64,000 nt of DNA from Oerskovia jenensis (GCF_016907235.1 NZ_JAFBBO010000001.1:620001-684000); one strand, 5' to 3'; shown: positions 13,104 through 34,341, counted from the first letter of the stretch. Numbers and translations: made by a program. Notes: generated by a model not told the origin, from the sequence alone.

Positions 13104-13334
13104 TCAGTCCTCCGCGTCCGCGAGGCGCTCCTGGAGGGCCTCGTGGATCGCGTCGAACACCGCGACGTGATGGGTGAGCGGAGCGTCGGCCAGCTCGTCG
13201 AGCCGAGTGAGCGCCTGGGCGACCGAGTCGTCGGCGGTCTCGTCGTCCGACGGCGTCGCGCCGGTCCGTACGTCCCCGGGAGTGGGGACGGGGGTCGGGG
13301 TGGGGGCGCCGTCGTCGACGGTGTCCTGCGCCAT
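13104..13334 (-). CDS. Small acidic protein preceding tlyA (Rv1693-like)
   Basis: A 76-aa protein starting at ATG 13334 with a good GGAGG ribosome site 8 bases upstream. The first half is Pro/Thr/Asp-rich and probably disordered. The second half (LTRLDELADAPLTHHVAVFDAIHEALQERLADAE) is a conserved amphipathic helix found next to tlyA in many actinobacteria, with no known function. Its position 2 bases before tlyA suggests coupling. Confidence 0.8.
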   Translation of the reverse strand: MAQDTVDDGAPTPTPVPTPGDVRTGATPSDDETADDSVAQALTRLDELADAPLTHHVAVFDAIHEALQERLADAED

Positions 13335-13445
13335 GTGTGGACCTCCAGTCCGTTCCAGGGTGCGGTGCTGCGCACCGGTGGGCGAGGCCCGGCTCACCGC
13401 CGTGCTTCACCGCACCGGTGCAACGCTACCGGTCGGGACGCGATC

Positions 13446-14462
13446 TCAGGGGTTGCCGACAGCAAGCTCGGGGACGGTGTCGGCCTCCACCGAACCGCCA
13501 GCGTCGACCGTCGCCCAGGCCGCGCCGCACGCGGCACGGATCAGGTCGACCCCTTCGGGGCCGGTCAGCTCGAGCGTGCCGTCCGTGACGCGCGCGGCAG
13601 AGTCCCCGCACGTCCACCACCCCTCGGGCGCCTCCTGCGGAGCCGCGTGCGGCTCGAGCAGGCTCAGGAGGTCCGCGCCGATGTAGTGCGGGCGCAGGCC
13701 GGGCTCGGCGAGGACCGCGTCGCGGCCCCCGTTGACGCCCGTCAGGACGTGCAGCCCCGGGTAGCCGCCTGAGCGCGCACCGGCGAGGTCGGTGTCGAGG
13801 CGGTCACCGACGACGAGCGGCGAGGACGCCCCGGCCCGCTCAATCGCGAGCCGGTACATCGTCGGCGAGGGCTTGCCCGCGCTCGACGGCTCGATCCCCG
13901 TCGCGGCCTGGACGGCCCGCACGAGCGAGCCGTTGCCCGGCGCGAAGCCCCGGGCCGTGGGCAGCGACAGGTCGAGGTTGCTCGCGACGTGCCAGGCACC
14001 ACGCTGGATCGCGTACGCGGCCTCGGCGAGCTGGGCCCAGCCGAGCTCCGGGGCGAAGCCCTGCGCGACCGCGACCGGCTCCTCGTCGGCACTCTCGACG
14101 ATCACGAAGCCCGCGTCGTGCACGGCCGTGAAGAGGCCCGCACCACCGACGACGAGCACGCGGGCGCCCGGCTCCAGACGCGTCCGCAGCAGAGCGGCCG
14201 CCGCCTGCGCGGCGGTCATGACCTCCTCGGGCGACGTCGGGATGTCGAGCTCGGTGAGCTGCGAGGCCACCGACTGCGGTTCGCGCGACGCGTTGTTCGT
14301 GACGAACACCAGGCGCATGCCCGCGGCGCGGGCCCCCCCGAGGCCGGTCGCGGCGTTCGGGATGGGCTCGTGCCCCCGGTAGGCGACGCCGTCGAGGTCG
14401 ACGAGAGCCAGGTCGTAGCGTTCCGCGAGCGGGGTGTCGCTCGAGATCAGCCCCAGGCTCAC
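13446..14462 (-). CDS. HAD-superfamily phosphatase (NagD/PGP type)
   Basis: A 338-aa protein with HAD motif I (ALVDLDGVAYRG), motif II (LVFVTNNAS), a type IIA cap, and the C-terminal motif LVVGDRLDTDLAGARSGGYPG. Such enzymes dephosphorylate glycerol phosphate, phosphoglycolate, p-nitrophenyl phosphate or similar; the substrate is not predictable. A C-terminal extension follows the HAD core (EGWWTCGDSAARV to the end). Its GTG overlaps the TPR gene stop (GTGA). It matches Rv1692 in position. Confidence 0.88.
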   Translation of the reverse strand: MSLGLISSDTPLAERYDLALVDLDGVAYRGHEPIPNAATGLGGARAAGMRLVFVTNNASREPQSVASQLTELDIPTSPEEVMTAAQAAAALLRTRLEPGARVLVVGGAGLFTAVHDAGFVIVESADEEPVAVAQGFAPELGWAQLAEAAYAIQRGAWHVASNLDLSLPTARGFAPGNGSLVRAVQAATGIEPSSAGKPSPTMYRLAIERAGASSPLVVGDRLDTDLAGARSGGYPGLHVLTGVNGGRDAVLAEPGLRPHYIGADLLSLLEPHAAPQEAPEGWWTCGDSAARVTDGTLELTGPEGVDLIRAACGAAWATVDAGGSVEADTVPELAVGNP

Positions 14463-16582
14463 TTGGTCTCCTCGTCGTTCTCCACGCCCGACGCCGTGGC
14501 GTCCGTCTCGACCGCAGGCTCGTCCGCCGTCGTGGTGTCCGTGCCGTCGGACTCGTCGTCGGAGTCTGCCTCGTCGTCGGAGTCTGCCTCGTCGTCGCCG
14601 TCGATCTCGACGGCGTCCTCGGTCAGGTCGTAGACGACGACGTCCTCGTCGAGGGACGTGCCGAGGGCAGCCGCCAGCGCTCGCGGGTCGACGTCCGCGA
14701 GGATCGCGGCCGCCTCCTCGGTCCGGCCTGCGGCCTCGAGGACGCTGGCCTTGGCCTGCAGCACACGAAGCGCAAGGTCACCCGTGGCGTCAGCCGCGGG
14801 GATCTGGTCGAGCACCGCCAGCGCGGCCTCGAACTCACCGAGATCGACGCGCGCACCGCTCACGACGAGTGCGAGCTCGGTACGACCCGTGGCGTCGAGA
14901 GTGCTCGCCTCCTCCGAGGCAGCCAAGGCGATCGCACGCTCAGGACGCTCCAGACCACGCTCGCAGTCCGCCATGATCGGCAGGTGCTCCGACGAACCGT
15001 TGAGCCGACGTACCGTGCGCAGCTCGCGCAGCGCCTCGGCATACCGACCCGTCTGGTACGCCGTCAGGCCCGCAGCCTCACGGACCACGTCGACGCGGCC
15101 GGCGCGTCGCACCGCGGCCTGAGCGTGCTCGTAGGCCAGCTCGGGGTCGGTGTCGATCAGCTTGCCTGCCATCACCAGGTGACGGCCGACGACCGTCGCG
15201 TTCTCCTTGCTCAGCGTCCGCAGACGACCACGCACGTCACGGTCGAGGTCCGAGAACTGCACGGCCTCGTCGATCTCGGGACCCGCGTGGCGCAGGTCCT
15301 GCGGCGGACGCGACTGGCGCTCACCCTGGTCAGCAGAGCGCTGCGGGCGGTCGCCGAAGCTCTTGCGCTCACCAGAGCCCGAGGACTGCGGACGGTCGCC
15401 GTAGGAACGGCGCTCACCGCCGCCGGACTGGGGACGGTCGCCGTAGCTCTTGCGCTCGCCGCCACCGGACTGGGGGCGGTCGCCGTAGCTCTTGCGCTCG
15501 CCGCCACCCGACTGCGGGCGGTCGCCGTAGCTCTTGCGCTCGCCTCCGCCGTAGGAGCCGCCACCCGACTGGGGACGGTCACCGTAGGAGCGGCGCTCGC
15601 CGCCGCCGGACTGGGGACGGTCACCGTAGCTCTTGCGCTCACCAGAGCCCGAGGACTGCGGACGGTCGCCGTACGAGCGACGCTCACCGCCACCGGACTG
15701 CGGACGGTCGCCGTAGGAACGACGCTCGCCGCCGCCGGACTGGGGACGGTCACCGTAGCTCTTGCGCTCGCCTCCGCCGTAGGAGCCGCCACCCGACTGG
15801 GGACGGTCACCGTAGGAACGGCGCTCGCCAGAGCCCGAGGACTGGGGACGGTCGCCGTACGAGCGGCGCTCGCCAGAGCCCGAGGACTGCGGACGGTCGC
15901 CGTACGAGCGACGCTCACCGCCACCGGACTGGGGACGGTCGCCGTAGGAACGACGCTCACCGCCGCCGTAGGAGCTGCCACCCGACTGGGGGCGGTCACC
16001 GTAGGAACGACGCTCGCCAGAGCCCGAGGACTGCGGACGGTCGCCGTAGGAGCGACGCTCGCCGCCGCCGGACTGGGGACGGTCGCCGTACGAGCGACGC
16101 TCACCGCCACCGGACTGCGGACGGTCACCGTAGCTCTTGCGCTCGCCGCCGCCGGACTGGGGACGGTCGCCGTAGGAACGACGCTCACCGCCGCCGTAGG
16201 AGCTGCCACCCGACTGGGGGCGGTCACCGTAGGAACGGCGCTCGCCAGAGCCCGAGGACTGCGGACGGTCGCCGTACGAGCGACGCTCACCGCCGCCGTA
16301 CGAGCTGCCACCCGACTGCGGACGGTCACCGTACGAGCGACGCTCACCGCCACCGTAAGAGCCGCCTCCCGACTGCGGGCGGTCGCCGTAGGAACGACGG
16401 TCTCCAGAGTCCTGGCGGCGGTCCCCGCCGGCTCGCTCAGGCCTGTTCGAGCTTCCGTCTCGACGCGGTGCTCCCTGGCCACGGCCATGGGAGCCGGAGG
16501 AACGACCGGTGTCGCCGGACCGCCCTGCCCCGGAAGACCTACGGTCGCGGTCGTCGGCGTGACGTTCTGGGCTGTCGTTCAC
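14459..16582 (-). CDS. Repeat-rich disordered protein with C-terminal TPR-like domain
   Basis: About 707 aa from GTG 16582, which has an AAGGGA ribosome site; ATGs at 16615 and 16618 are alternatives. The N-terminus is Asp/Arg/Ser-rich. Residues about 58-414 hold roughly 23 tandem copies of RRSYGDRPQSGGGE-like units. The C-terminal part has helical repeats like tetratricopeptides (ELAYEHAQAAVRRAGRVD, QTGRYAEALRELRTV, EFEAALAVLDQIPAAD) and an acidic tail of DDEADS units. The TPR part matches the conserved protein upstream of the HAD phosphatase in actinobacteria (Rv1691 position). The RG/Y-rich N-terminus resembles RNA-binding disordered regions, but that is inference. The rRNA operon lies just upstream. 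Confidence 0.88.
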   Translation of the reverse strand: MNDSPERHADDRDRRSSGAGRSGDTGRSSGSHGRGQGAPRRDGSSNRPERAGGDRRQDSGDRRSYGDRPQSGGGSYGGGERRSYGDRPQSGGSSYGGGERRSYGDRPQSSGSGERRSYGDRPQSGGSSYGGGERRSYGDRPQSGGGERKSYGDRPQSGGGERRSYGDRPQSGGGERRSYGDRPQSSGSGERRSYGDRPQSGGSSYGGGERRSYGDRPQSGGGERRSYGDRPQSSGSGERRSYGDRPQSSGSGERRSYGDRPQSGGGSYGGGERKSYGDRPQSGGGERRSYGDRPQSGGGERRSYGDRPQSSGSGERKSYGDRPQSGGGERRSYGDRPQSGGGSYGGGERKSYGDRPQSGGGERKSYGDRPQSGGGERKSYGDRPQSGGGERRSYGDRPQSSGSGERKSFGDRPQRSADQGERQSRPPQDLRHAGPEIDEAVQFSDLDRDVRGRLRTLSKENATVVGRHLVMAGKLIDTDPELAYEHAQAAVRRAGRVDVVREAAGLTAYQTGRYAEALRELRTVRRLNGSSEHLPIMADCERGLERPERAIALAASEEASTLDATGRTELALVVSGARVDLGEFEAALAVLDQIPAADATGDLALRVLQAKASVLEAAGRTEEAAAILADVDPRALAAALGTSLDEDVVVYDLTEDAVEIDGDDEADSDDEADSDDESDGTDTTTADEPAVETDATASGVENDEETK
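15340..16408. repeat. In-gene tandem repeat coding SYGDRPQS units
   Basis: About 23 imperfect copies in three unit lengths: 42 bp (14 aa, ending SGGGE), 45 bp (15 aa, ending SSGSGE) and 57 bp (19 aa, ending SYGGGE). The core SYGDRPQS is almost invariant. All units keep the frame of the host gene. Antisense frames stay open through the array and produce spurious long ORFs. Confidence 0.93.
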
Positions 16583-16664
16583 AGCGGTGTCCCTTCGATA
16601 TGCACTGACGTTCATCATCCCACGAGCAGGGTCGTGGGGGCTTGCCCGGTAGGTCACAGGCACG
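16583..16664 (-). promoter_or_regulatory. Probable promoter/5' region of the repeat-TPR operon
   Basis: An 82-bp gap between the rRNA terminator and GTG 16582. It carries the ribosome site near 16590, and any promoter for the long downstream operon must lie here if the terminator is effective. I could not assign clear -35/-10 hexamers. Confidence 0.35.
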
Positions 16665-16698
16665 CCAAAGGCCCACCCCGTGAGGGGTGGGCCTTTGG
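16665..16698. terminator. rRNA operon terminator
   Basis: A perfect 15-bp stem (16665-16679 with 16684-16698) and a 4-base loop lie about 10 bp downstream of the 5S 3' end. It has no U tract but is very stable and correctly placed to end the rRNA transcript. Confidence 0.85.
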
Positions 16699-16708
16699 TG
16701 AATGGTTG

Positions 16709-16826
16709 TCCGGCGGCGACCTACTCTCCCACCCCGTCTCCAGGGCAGTACCATCGGCGCTGAGAGGCTTAGCTTCCGGGTTCGGAATGGGACCGGGCGT
16801 TTCCCTCTCGCTATGACCGCCGTAAC
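16709..16826 (-). rRNA. rrf: 5S ribosomal RNA
   Basis: On the minus strand the sequence runs from GTTACGGCGGTCATAGCG to GGGAGAGTAGGTCGCCGCC, typical of actinobacterial 5S rRNA. The two ends pair to form the terminal stem, and the length is about 118 nt. Ends are accurate to a few bases. Confidence 0.96.
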
Positions 16827-16876
16827 TCTATGGAGATGTCGGGACCCTGGTTACGAAGGGTGTGCCCGTATCTCGG

Positions 16877-16900
16877 GAACCGCACAGTGGACGCGTAGCA
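16877..16900 (-). other. 3' arm of the 23S rRNA processing stem
   Basis: This arm of the 23S-5S spacer is complementary to 20065-20087 in the 16S-23S spacer: 14 contiguous pairs (GCACAGTGGACGCG with its complement), a G-U pair, four more pairs at one side and four at the other around one bulge. The stem would loop out the whole 23S rRNA and is the expected RNase III substrate. Confidence 0.8.
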
Positions 16901-16914
16901 AAAAGTTTGAGTGT

Positions 16915-21937
<5,023 letters not shown>

Positions 21938-22199
21938 GTTTGCTATCAACCCCGAAGGATTAACAACCATACGAAGCGGACCCGAAGGTCCATAATCATG
22001 GCTACAAACCGAAAACATGACGTTTTCAATTCATACCAAAAGAAGTCTCAACACGAACACACAACACACACCGAAGGTGCGCGCCACACGCCCATGCAGG
22101 ACAATTGGCATTAACTATCAAGCACACTGTTGAGTTCTCAAGCAACCGACACGCACCGACTCCAACCCCTCAGGGGCCTTCACTCGGGGCAACTTCTCT
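21938..22199 (-). other. 16S rRNA leader
   Basis: A leader of about 260 nt between promoter P2 and 16S. It is markedly more AT-rich than the surrounding genes. It contains a TTGAGAACTCAACAGTGTGC element (around 22122-22141) resembling the box upstream of 23S, probably part of antitermination and RNase III processing. No coding sequence is seen. Confidence 0.65.
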
Positions 22200-22228
22200 A
22201 CCTTACCAGGTCTGAGTCAGTGTGTCTA
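22200..22228 (-). promoter_or_regulatory. Candidate rRNA promoter P2
   Basis: On the minus strand TAGACA (22223-22228) is followed after 17 bp by TAAGGT (22200-22205), close to actinobacterial housekeeping sigma sites. It would give a 16S leader of about 255 nt. Confidence 0.55.
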
Positions 22229-22389
22229 CCGCCGAGGCGGGGACAACTCTTCACTGGTTCCCTCACGAGTCGGCAGATCCAGGACCTGCACTTCGTGGGG
22301 GCTGTCTGCTCGCGGGACCAGCCACTTCGCGGCGGCTCCGAAGAGCTTCGCAGTGGTGTCTGTTCCTCCCTGTCGGGCTGACATCCAGA

Positions 22390-22420
22390 AGATTACGTCG
22401 AGGTGACCGGCAAGGTCAAA
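22390..22420 (-). promoter_or_regulatory. Candidate rRNA promoter P1
   Basis: TTGACC (22414-22419) is followed after 18 bp by TAATCT (22390-22395). It lies about 190 bp upstream of P2 and immediately downstream of a 15-bp palindrome. Tandem rRNA promoters are usual in this phylum. Confidence 0.55.
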
Positions 22421-22421
22421 C

Positions 22422-22453
22422 CCGTGCGCGGTGACCCCGGTCACCGCGCACGG
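22422..22453. terminator. Palindrome upstream of rRNA P1, possible insulating terminator
   Basis: A perfect 15-bp inverted repeat with a 2-base loop (22422-22436 with 22439-22453) abuts the -35 of P1. It may block readthrough from tyrS into the rRNA operon or act as a protein site. Confidence 0.5.
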
Positions 22454-22492
22454 CTCGCACCAGCTCTGCCGGCCGTCAGCGGCCCCGGTGAC

Positions 22493-22532
22493 GACGGCGG
22501 GGCCGAGGGACGAGTCCCCCGGCCCCGCCGTC
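22493..22532 (-). terminator. tyrS terminator hairpin
   Basis: A 13-bp GC stem (22493-22505 with 22520-22532) begins 15 bases after the tyrS stop codon. Confidence 0.75.
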
Positions 22533-22547
22533 ATGCACGCGGGTCCG

Positions 22548-23807
22548 TCACGCGACCTCGGCCACGGCGAGCGTCCGCTTGCCCCGGCGCAGGACGGCGA
22601 AACGTCCGTGCAGGAGATCCTCCGCCCCGAGCACGGCGTCCTCGGTCGTCACCTTCACGTTGTTGACGTAGGCGCCGCCCTCGGCGATCGCGCGTCGCGC
22701 CGCGCCCTTCGAACCCACGAGGCCCGCCCCCACGAGAAGGTCGACGATCAGGTCGCCGGCAGCCGCCGTCGTACGCGGCAGCTCGGCCACGGCCGCCGCG
22801 AGCGTGCCCGCGTCGAGCACCACCAGGTCCCCCCGGCCGAAGAGCGCCTGGCTCGCCACGATGACCGCCTCGGTCGCCGCGGCGCCGTGGACCAGCGTGG
22901 TGACGTCGGCCGCGAGCGCCTTCTGCGCCTCGCGCGCCGCAGGGCGCTCGGCGACCGCACGCTCGAGCTCGGCGATCTCCTCCGCGGTACGGAAGGTGAA
23001 GATCTTGAGCCAGCCCACCACGTCCGCGTCGTCCGCGTTGACCCAGTACTGGTAGAAGGCGTAGGGGCTCATCATGTCCGGGTCGAGCCACACGGCCCCG
23101 CCCTCGGTCTTGCCGAACTTGGTCCCGTCGGCCTTGGTGATGAGCGGCGTCGTCAGGACGTGCACCGACGCACCCTCGGCCTTGCGGATCAGCTCGACGC
23201 CCGAGAGCAGGTTGCCCCACTGGTCGTTGCCGCCCGTCTGGAGCGTGACGCCCTCGCGGCGGAAGAGCTCGAGGTAGTCGTTCCCCTGGAGGATCTGGTA
23301 GCTGAACTCGGTGAAGCTGATGCCCTCGTCCGACTTCAGGCGGCGCGCCACGGTGTCCTTGGCCAGCATGGTGCCCAGGCGGTAGTGCTTGCCGATCTCC
23401 CGCAGGAAGTCGATCGCCGTGAGGCCCGCCGTCCAGTCGAGGTTGTTGACGATGCGTGCCGGGTTGTCACCCTCGAAGTCGAGGAAGCGCGACACCTGTG
23501 CCTTGAGCCGCTCGGTCCACTCGGCGACCGTGTCCTTGGTGTTGAGGATCCGCTCGCCCGACTGGCGCGGGTCACCGATCATGCCCGTCGCGCCACCGAC
23601 GAGCGCGATCGCGCGGTGCCCCGCGAGCTGCAGGTGGCGCAGCAGGATGAGCTGGACCAGGTGACCGTGGTGCAGGCTCGGCGCGGTCGGGTCGAAGCCG
23701 CAGTAATAGGTGACGGGTCCCTCGGCCAGCGCAGCACGCAGCGCGGCCTCGTCGGTGGACTGCGCCACCAGGCCTCGCCATTGCAACTCGTCGAGAACGT
23801 CGTTCAC
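22548..23807 (-). CDS. tyrS: Tyrosyl-tRNA synthetase
   Basis: Charges tRNA-Tyr. The 419-aa class I synthetase shows the HIGH-type motif ([14 protein letters not shown]), the KMSKS equivalent KFGKT and a C-terminal S4 RNA-binding domain ([20 protein letters not shown]). GTG 23807 is preferred over the longer open frame because GAAGGAGA lies 5 bases upstream and [13 protein letters not shown] is the usual N-terminus. It lies between mpg and the rRNA operon. Confidence 0.97.
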   Translation of the reverse strand: MNDVLDELQWRGLVAQSTDEAALRAALAEGPVTYYCGFDPTAPSLHHGHLVQLILLRHLQLAGHRAIALVGGATGMIGDPRQSGERILNTKDTVAEWTERLKAQVSRFLDFEGDNPARIVNNLDWTAGLTAIDFLREIGKHYRLGTMLAKDTVARRLKSDEGISFTEFSYQILQGNDYLELFRREGVTLQTGGNDQWGNLLSGVELIRKAEGASVHVLTTPLITKADGTKFGKTEGGAVWLDPDMMSPYAFYQYWVNADDADVVGWLKIFTFRTAEEIAELERAVAERPAAREAQKALAADVTTLVHGAAATEAVIVASQALFGRGDLVVLDAGTLAAAVAELPRTTAAAGDLIVDLLVGAGLVGSKGAARRAIAEGGAYVNNVKVTTEDAVLGAEDLLHGRFAVLRRGKRTLAVAEVA

Positions 23808-23940
23808 TGCATCTCCTTCGTCGTGCCCGCGCGCGATGCGGCGCAGGGCGTGGGACGGGCGCGCCGTCGTCCCGCGCGCCCGAGGTCCTAGTCTGCCGTG
23901 TCCCACCCTCCAGCACCGACTCCGTCCCGGAGCGGCGCCC

Positions 23941-24621
23941 TCAGCGGGTGCGGCGGGTCGCGGGCCGGTACGCCGAGACGGTCGGGTCTCCCGTGAGCCA
24001 CAGGCGCCAGGGGAAGAGTCCCGCGTCGCCTCCGTCGCCGCTCACGCCCACACGTGGTCCGGTCGCGATCGCGGGCCGCAGGGTCCGCACGTCCCGGTGC
24101 ACGACGACGTCACCCGCCTCGTCCGTCACGTCCAGCCCGTAGTGGGCCAGGTCGAGGCCGAGCGCCACCGCGAGCCGCGCCGGACCGCGCGCGATCTGGC
24201 GGTCCGAGTCGCAGACGCCGCTGTCGAGCCTGCGTGCCCGCGCCAGCTCGACGCCGTCGGTCACCTCGCCCGCCCGCAGGAGGACCGCCGACGCGGAGCC
24301 CACCGGGCCGCAGACCACGTTGACGCAGTGGTGCAGGCCAAGGTGGCGGTAGACGTACAGGTGTCCCGGCTCGCCGTACATGGCGCGGTTGCGCTCGGTC
24401 CGGCCTCGGAAGGCGTGCGACCCCGGGTCCTGCTCACCGTCGTACGCCTCGACCTCGGTCAACCGCACCGTGACGGCCCCCTCGGGGGTGCGGTGCGTGA
24501 TCGAGGCCCCCAGGAGGTCGCGCGCGACCTCGAGGCTCGGGCGGGCGAACCACCCCCGGGCCGGGACGTCCAGGACGGAGCCGTCGGGATCGGCGGTCCG
24601 GGAACGAAGGGACTCGGTCAC
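23941..24621 (-). CDS. mpg: 3-methyladenine DNA glycosylase (AAG/MPG family)
   Basis: Excises alkylated purines in base excision repair. Of 226 aa, the core includes [17 protein letters not shown], the catalytic-site block [40 protein letters not shown] and [11 protein letters not shown]. The GTG 24621 start has an AGGAGG site 6 bases upstream. The mpg-tyrS order matches Rv1688-Rv1689. Confidence 0.93.
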   Translation of the reverse strand: MTESLRSRTADPDGSVLDVPARGWFARPSLEVARDLLGASITHRTPEGAVTVRLTEVEAYDGEQDPGSHAFRGRTERNRAMYGEPGHLYVYRHLGLHHCVNVVCGPVGSASAVLLRAGEVTDGVELARARRLDSGVCDSDRQIARGPARLAVALGLDLAHYGLDVTDEAGDVVVHRDVRTLRPAIATGPRVGVSGDGGDAGLFPWRLWLTGDPTVSAYRPATRRTR

Positions 24622-24699
24622 GTGGGCCTCCTGGCTGGGCGGGCGTCTCCCCCGCAATCTACGCCTCGCATGTTTCGACTTCCGCCCGCGTCCGGCGAG

Positions 24700-25341
24700 T
24701 CAGACGTCGCCGGTGCGCTCGGGCGACGGATCGGTGATCGTGACCGGCTCACCGAAGCCGTCGAGCACCACGTCGGCCCGCTCGGCCGTCCCCTCGGCCG
24801 CGTAGACCTCTCGCTCCGAGACCATCCACTCGACCCACGGCCCGCGAGCCTCCTCGCCGTCGCGCGCCAGACCGCGGGCCAGGCGGAGGTCGTCGTCCGC
24901 CTCGACCCAGACGAGCAGCGTCGTGAGATCGGCGATCCGCCGGGCACCCGCGCCGCAGCCCTCGACCACGAGGAACGGGGCGAGCGGGACGTCGTGCCAC
25001 TCGGCGAAGTCCTCGAGCGTCCAGTCGTAGCGCTGGTAGCGCCCCGGTCGGCCGGCCGCCAGCGGGTCGAGGACCTGCTCGACGAGCCGGCCCACCCCTG
25101 CCGTCATGCCCGTCCAGCCCTCGTACAGGTCGTCCATGTGGACCACCTGCGCAGGGAGCGCGACCCCGAGCTGCGCGGCCAGCGTCGTCTTGCCCGAGCC
25201 CGCCGGGCCGTCGACGACCACCAGGCGGCACCCTGCCCGGCCAGGGACGCCCGGACCTGCCGGACGTCCCTGGCCGAGGCGCGGCGCGCCGTCGTGCACG
25301 CGGGCCACGAGGTCCTCGAGGACCGCAGCGCTCACGCTCAC
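24700..25341 (-). CDS. P-loop nucleoside kinase-like ATPase
   Basis: A 213-aa protein with Walker A DGPAGSGKTTLAAQL near residue 45, a substrate-loop MDDLYEGW, and FLVVEGCGAG followed by an ADDDLRLARGLARDG lid-like segment. This is the uridine-kinase-like fold; the substrate is unknown. The GTG start is 7 bases after the argH stop, so it may ride on the arginine transcript without a role in that pathway. Confidence 0.8.
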   Translation of the reverse strand: MSVSAAVLEDLVARVHDGAPRLGQGRPAGPGVPGRAGCRLVVVDGPAGSGKTTLAAQLGVALPAQVVHMDDLYEGWTGMTAGVGRLVEQVLDPLAAGRPGRYQRYDWTLEDFAEWHDVPLAPFLVVEGCGAGARRIADLTTLLVWVEADDDLRLARGLARDGEEARGPWVEWMVSEREVYAAEGTAERADVVLDGFGEPVTITDPSPERTGDV

Positions 25342-25348
25342 GACGACC

Positions 25349-26821
<1,473 letters not shown>

Positions 26822-28051
26822 TCACAGGCTCCCGGTGCCGAAGTCCACGCCGTTGCCGAACTTCTCGTCGCGGGCCGCGGAGAGCTTGGCCGTGAGGCCG
26901 AAGATCTCGATGAAGCCCTTGGCCTGCGACTGGTCGAACGAGTCGCCCTCGTCGTAGGTCGCGAGGTTGAAGTCGTACAGGCTCGACTCGCTGCGGCGGC
27001 CCGTGACGGTCGCGCGCCCGCCGTGCAGGACGAGGCGGATGTCGCCCGAGACGTAACGCTGGGTGTCGTCGATGAAGACGTCGAGCGACTTCTTGAGCGG
27101 GCTGAACCACATGCCGTCGTAGACCAGCTCGGTCCAGCGCTGCTCGACGCCACGCTTGAAGCGGGCCTGCTCGCGCTCGAGGGTCACGTTCTCGAGCTCC
27201 TGGTGCGCCGCGATGAGAGCGATCGCGCCCGGTGCCTCGTAGATCTCGCGGGACTTGATGCCGACCAGGCGGTCCTCGACGATGTCGATGCGGCCCACAC
27301 CCTGGGCGCCGGCACGACGGTTCATCTCCTGGATGGCCTGCAGCGGGGTCACCGCGACGCCGTCGAGCGCGACCGGCACGCCCTGCTCGAACGTGATGAC
27401 GACCTCGTCCGCGACGGGCGGGAACGTGGGGTCGTCGGTGTAGTTGTAGACGTCCTTCGTCGGGGCGTTCCAGATGTCCTCGAGGAAGCCCGTCTCGACG
27501 GCGCGTCCCCACACGTTCTGGTCGACAGAGAACGGGTTGTGCTTGGTCGTCGCGATCGGCAGCGAGTGCTTCTCGGCGTACGCGATGGCCTTCTCGCGCG
27601 TCAGCGCGAGGTCGCGGACCGGCGCGATCGTCTTGAGCTCGGGCGCGAGCGACGTCGTCGCGACCTCGAAGCGGACCTGGTCGTTGCCCTTGCCCGTGCA
27701 GCCGTGCGCGACGGTCGTCGCGCCGAACTGGCGGGCCGCGCGCACCAGGTGCTTGACGATCACGGGGCGCGAGATCGCGGAGACCAGCGGGTAGCGGTCG
27801 AGGTACAGGCCGTTCGCGCGCAGCGCGGGCATGCAGTACTCCTCGGCGAACTCGTCGCGGGCGTCCGCGACGTAGGCCTCGACGGCGCCGCAGTCGAGGG
27901 CGCGCTGGCGGATGACCTCGAGGTCCTCGCCGCCCTGGCCGACGTCGACGGCCACGGCGACGACCTCGGCCCCGGTGGCCTCGCCGATCCAGCCGATGGC
28001 AACGGAGGTGTCCAGGCCGCCCGAGTAGGCGAGCACGACGCGTTCAGTCAT
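26822..28051 (-). CDS. argG: Argininosuccinate synthase
   Basis: Condenses citrulline and aspartate with ATP. At 409 aa it starts [21 protein letters not shown], the PP-loop ATP-pyrophosphatase signature. It is separated from argR by a 99-bp gap, the only sizeable gap within the arg cluster, where a second promoter could sit; no ARG-box like the one at argC is seen there. Confidence 0.96.
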   Translation of the reverse strand: MTERVVLAYSGGLDTSVAIGWIGEATGAEVVAVAVDVGQGGEDLEVIRQRALDCGAVEAYVADARDEFAEEYCMPALRANGLYLDRYPLVSAISRPVIVKHLVRAARQFGATTVAHGCTGKGNDQVRFEVATTSLAPELKTIAPVRDLALTREKAIAYAEKHSLPIATTKHNPFSVDQNVWGRAVETGFLEDIWNAPTKDVYNYTDDPTFPPVADEVVITFEQGVPVALDGVAVTPLQAIQEMNRRAGAQGVGRIDIVEDRLVGIKSREIYEAPGAIALIAAHQELENVTLEREQARFKRGVEQRWTELVYDGMWFSPLKKSLDVFIDDTQRYVSGDIRLVLHGGRATVTGRRSESSLYDFNLATYDEGDSFDQSQAKGFIEIFGLTAKLSAARDEKFGNGVDFGTGSL

Positions 28052-28150
28052 GACTTGTTCTCTTCCTTGCGTGGGGTGATGGGTCCAAGTGTGGCAGCCG
28101 CCGAGGCTCGGCGGTCGCCGTGGTCGCTGCGCGGCCCGGAAGGGCCGTCG

Positions 28151-31072
<2,922 letters not shown>

Positions 31073-31076
<4 letters not shown>

Positions 31077-32046
31077 GACTGCTCCTGCGGGCTCGTTGCG
31101 TGCGGGGTGGAGGCGAGCGCGTCCGGGACGACCATGGTCCCGTTGCCGCGCGTCGTGAAGACCTCCAGGAGGACCGAGTGCGCGACGCGGCCGTCGATCA
31201 CGGTCGCGCGCGGGACGCCCCCGGACACGGCCCGCAGGCACGCCTCCATCTTGGGCACCATGCCGGCCTCGAGCGAGGGCAGCAGGTCCGCGAGCTCGGA
31301 GCGCGTGATCTCGGCGACGAGCGAGCTCTTGTCCGGCCAGGACGTGTACAGGCCCTCGACGTCGGTCAGGACGATGAGCTTCTTGGCACCGAGCGCGACC
31401 GCGAGCGCCGCCGCCGCGGTGTCCGCATTGACGTTGAGGACCTGGGTCGGGTCGTCGATGTCGGGCGCGATGGTCGAGACGACCGGGATGCGTCCGGCGT
31501 CGAGCAGGTCCTGGACCGCGGAGGGGTGGACCTCGACGACGTCGCCCACGAGCCCGACGTCCACGGGCTCGCCGTCGACCACGGCGTGGCGACGCCGGGC
31601 CTGGAGCAGGCCCCCGTCCTCGCCCGACAGCCCGACCGCGTAGGGGCCGTGCGCGTTGATGAGCCCGACGAGCTCGCGCGAGACCTGGCCCGTGAGGACC
31701 ATGCGCACGACGTCCATGGCCTCGGGCGTCGTCACGCGCAGACCGCCGCGGAACTCGCTCTCGATGCCGAGGCGCGCGAGCATCGCGGAGATCTGGGGGC
31801 CGCCGCCGTGCACCACGACGGGGTGCAGACCGACCTGGCGCAGGAACACCATGTCGCGCGCGAACGCGGCCTTGAGCTCGTCGTCGATCATGGCGTTGCC
31901 GCCGTACTTGACGACCACGAGGGCGTCGCGGAACTCCTGCAGCCAGGGCATGGCCTCGAGCAGGACCTCGGCCTTCTGGCCGGGGGTCAGGTCCGTGCGG
32001 GTGTCGAACATCGTCGACTGGGCGGCGCCCTCGGACGTCTGGGCGC

Positions 32047-32050
<4 letters not shown>
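31073..32050 (-). CDS. argB: Acetylglutamate kinase
   Basis: Phosphorylates N-acetylglutamate; usually the arginine feedback-controlled step in cyclic pathways. At 325 aa it has [22 protein letters not shown] and [25 protein letters not shown]-type motifs. The GTG start overlaps the argJ stop (GTGA); an internal ATG 14 codons downstream is an alternative. Confidence 0.95.

Positions 32051-34341
<2,291 letters not shown>

Noticed and set aside
15340-16408. Possible CRISPR array
   Set aside because: Repeats are contiguous, coding and without unique spacers, and no cas genes are present.
14984-16816. 610-aa open frame on the plus strand over the repeat protein gene
   Set aside because: It mirrors the in-frame repeat array, has no ribosome site or known domain, runs into the 5S region, and the minus-strand TPR protein explains the locus.
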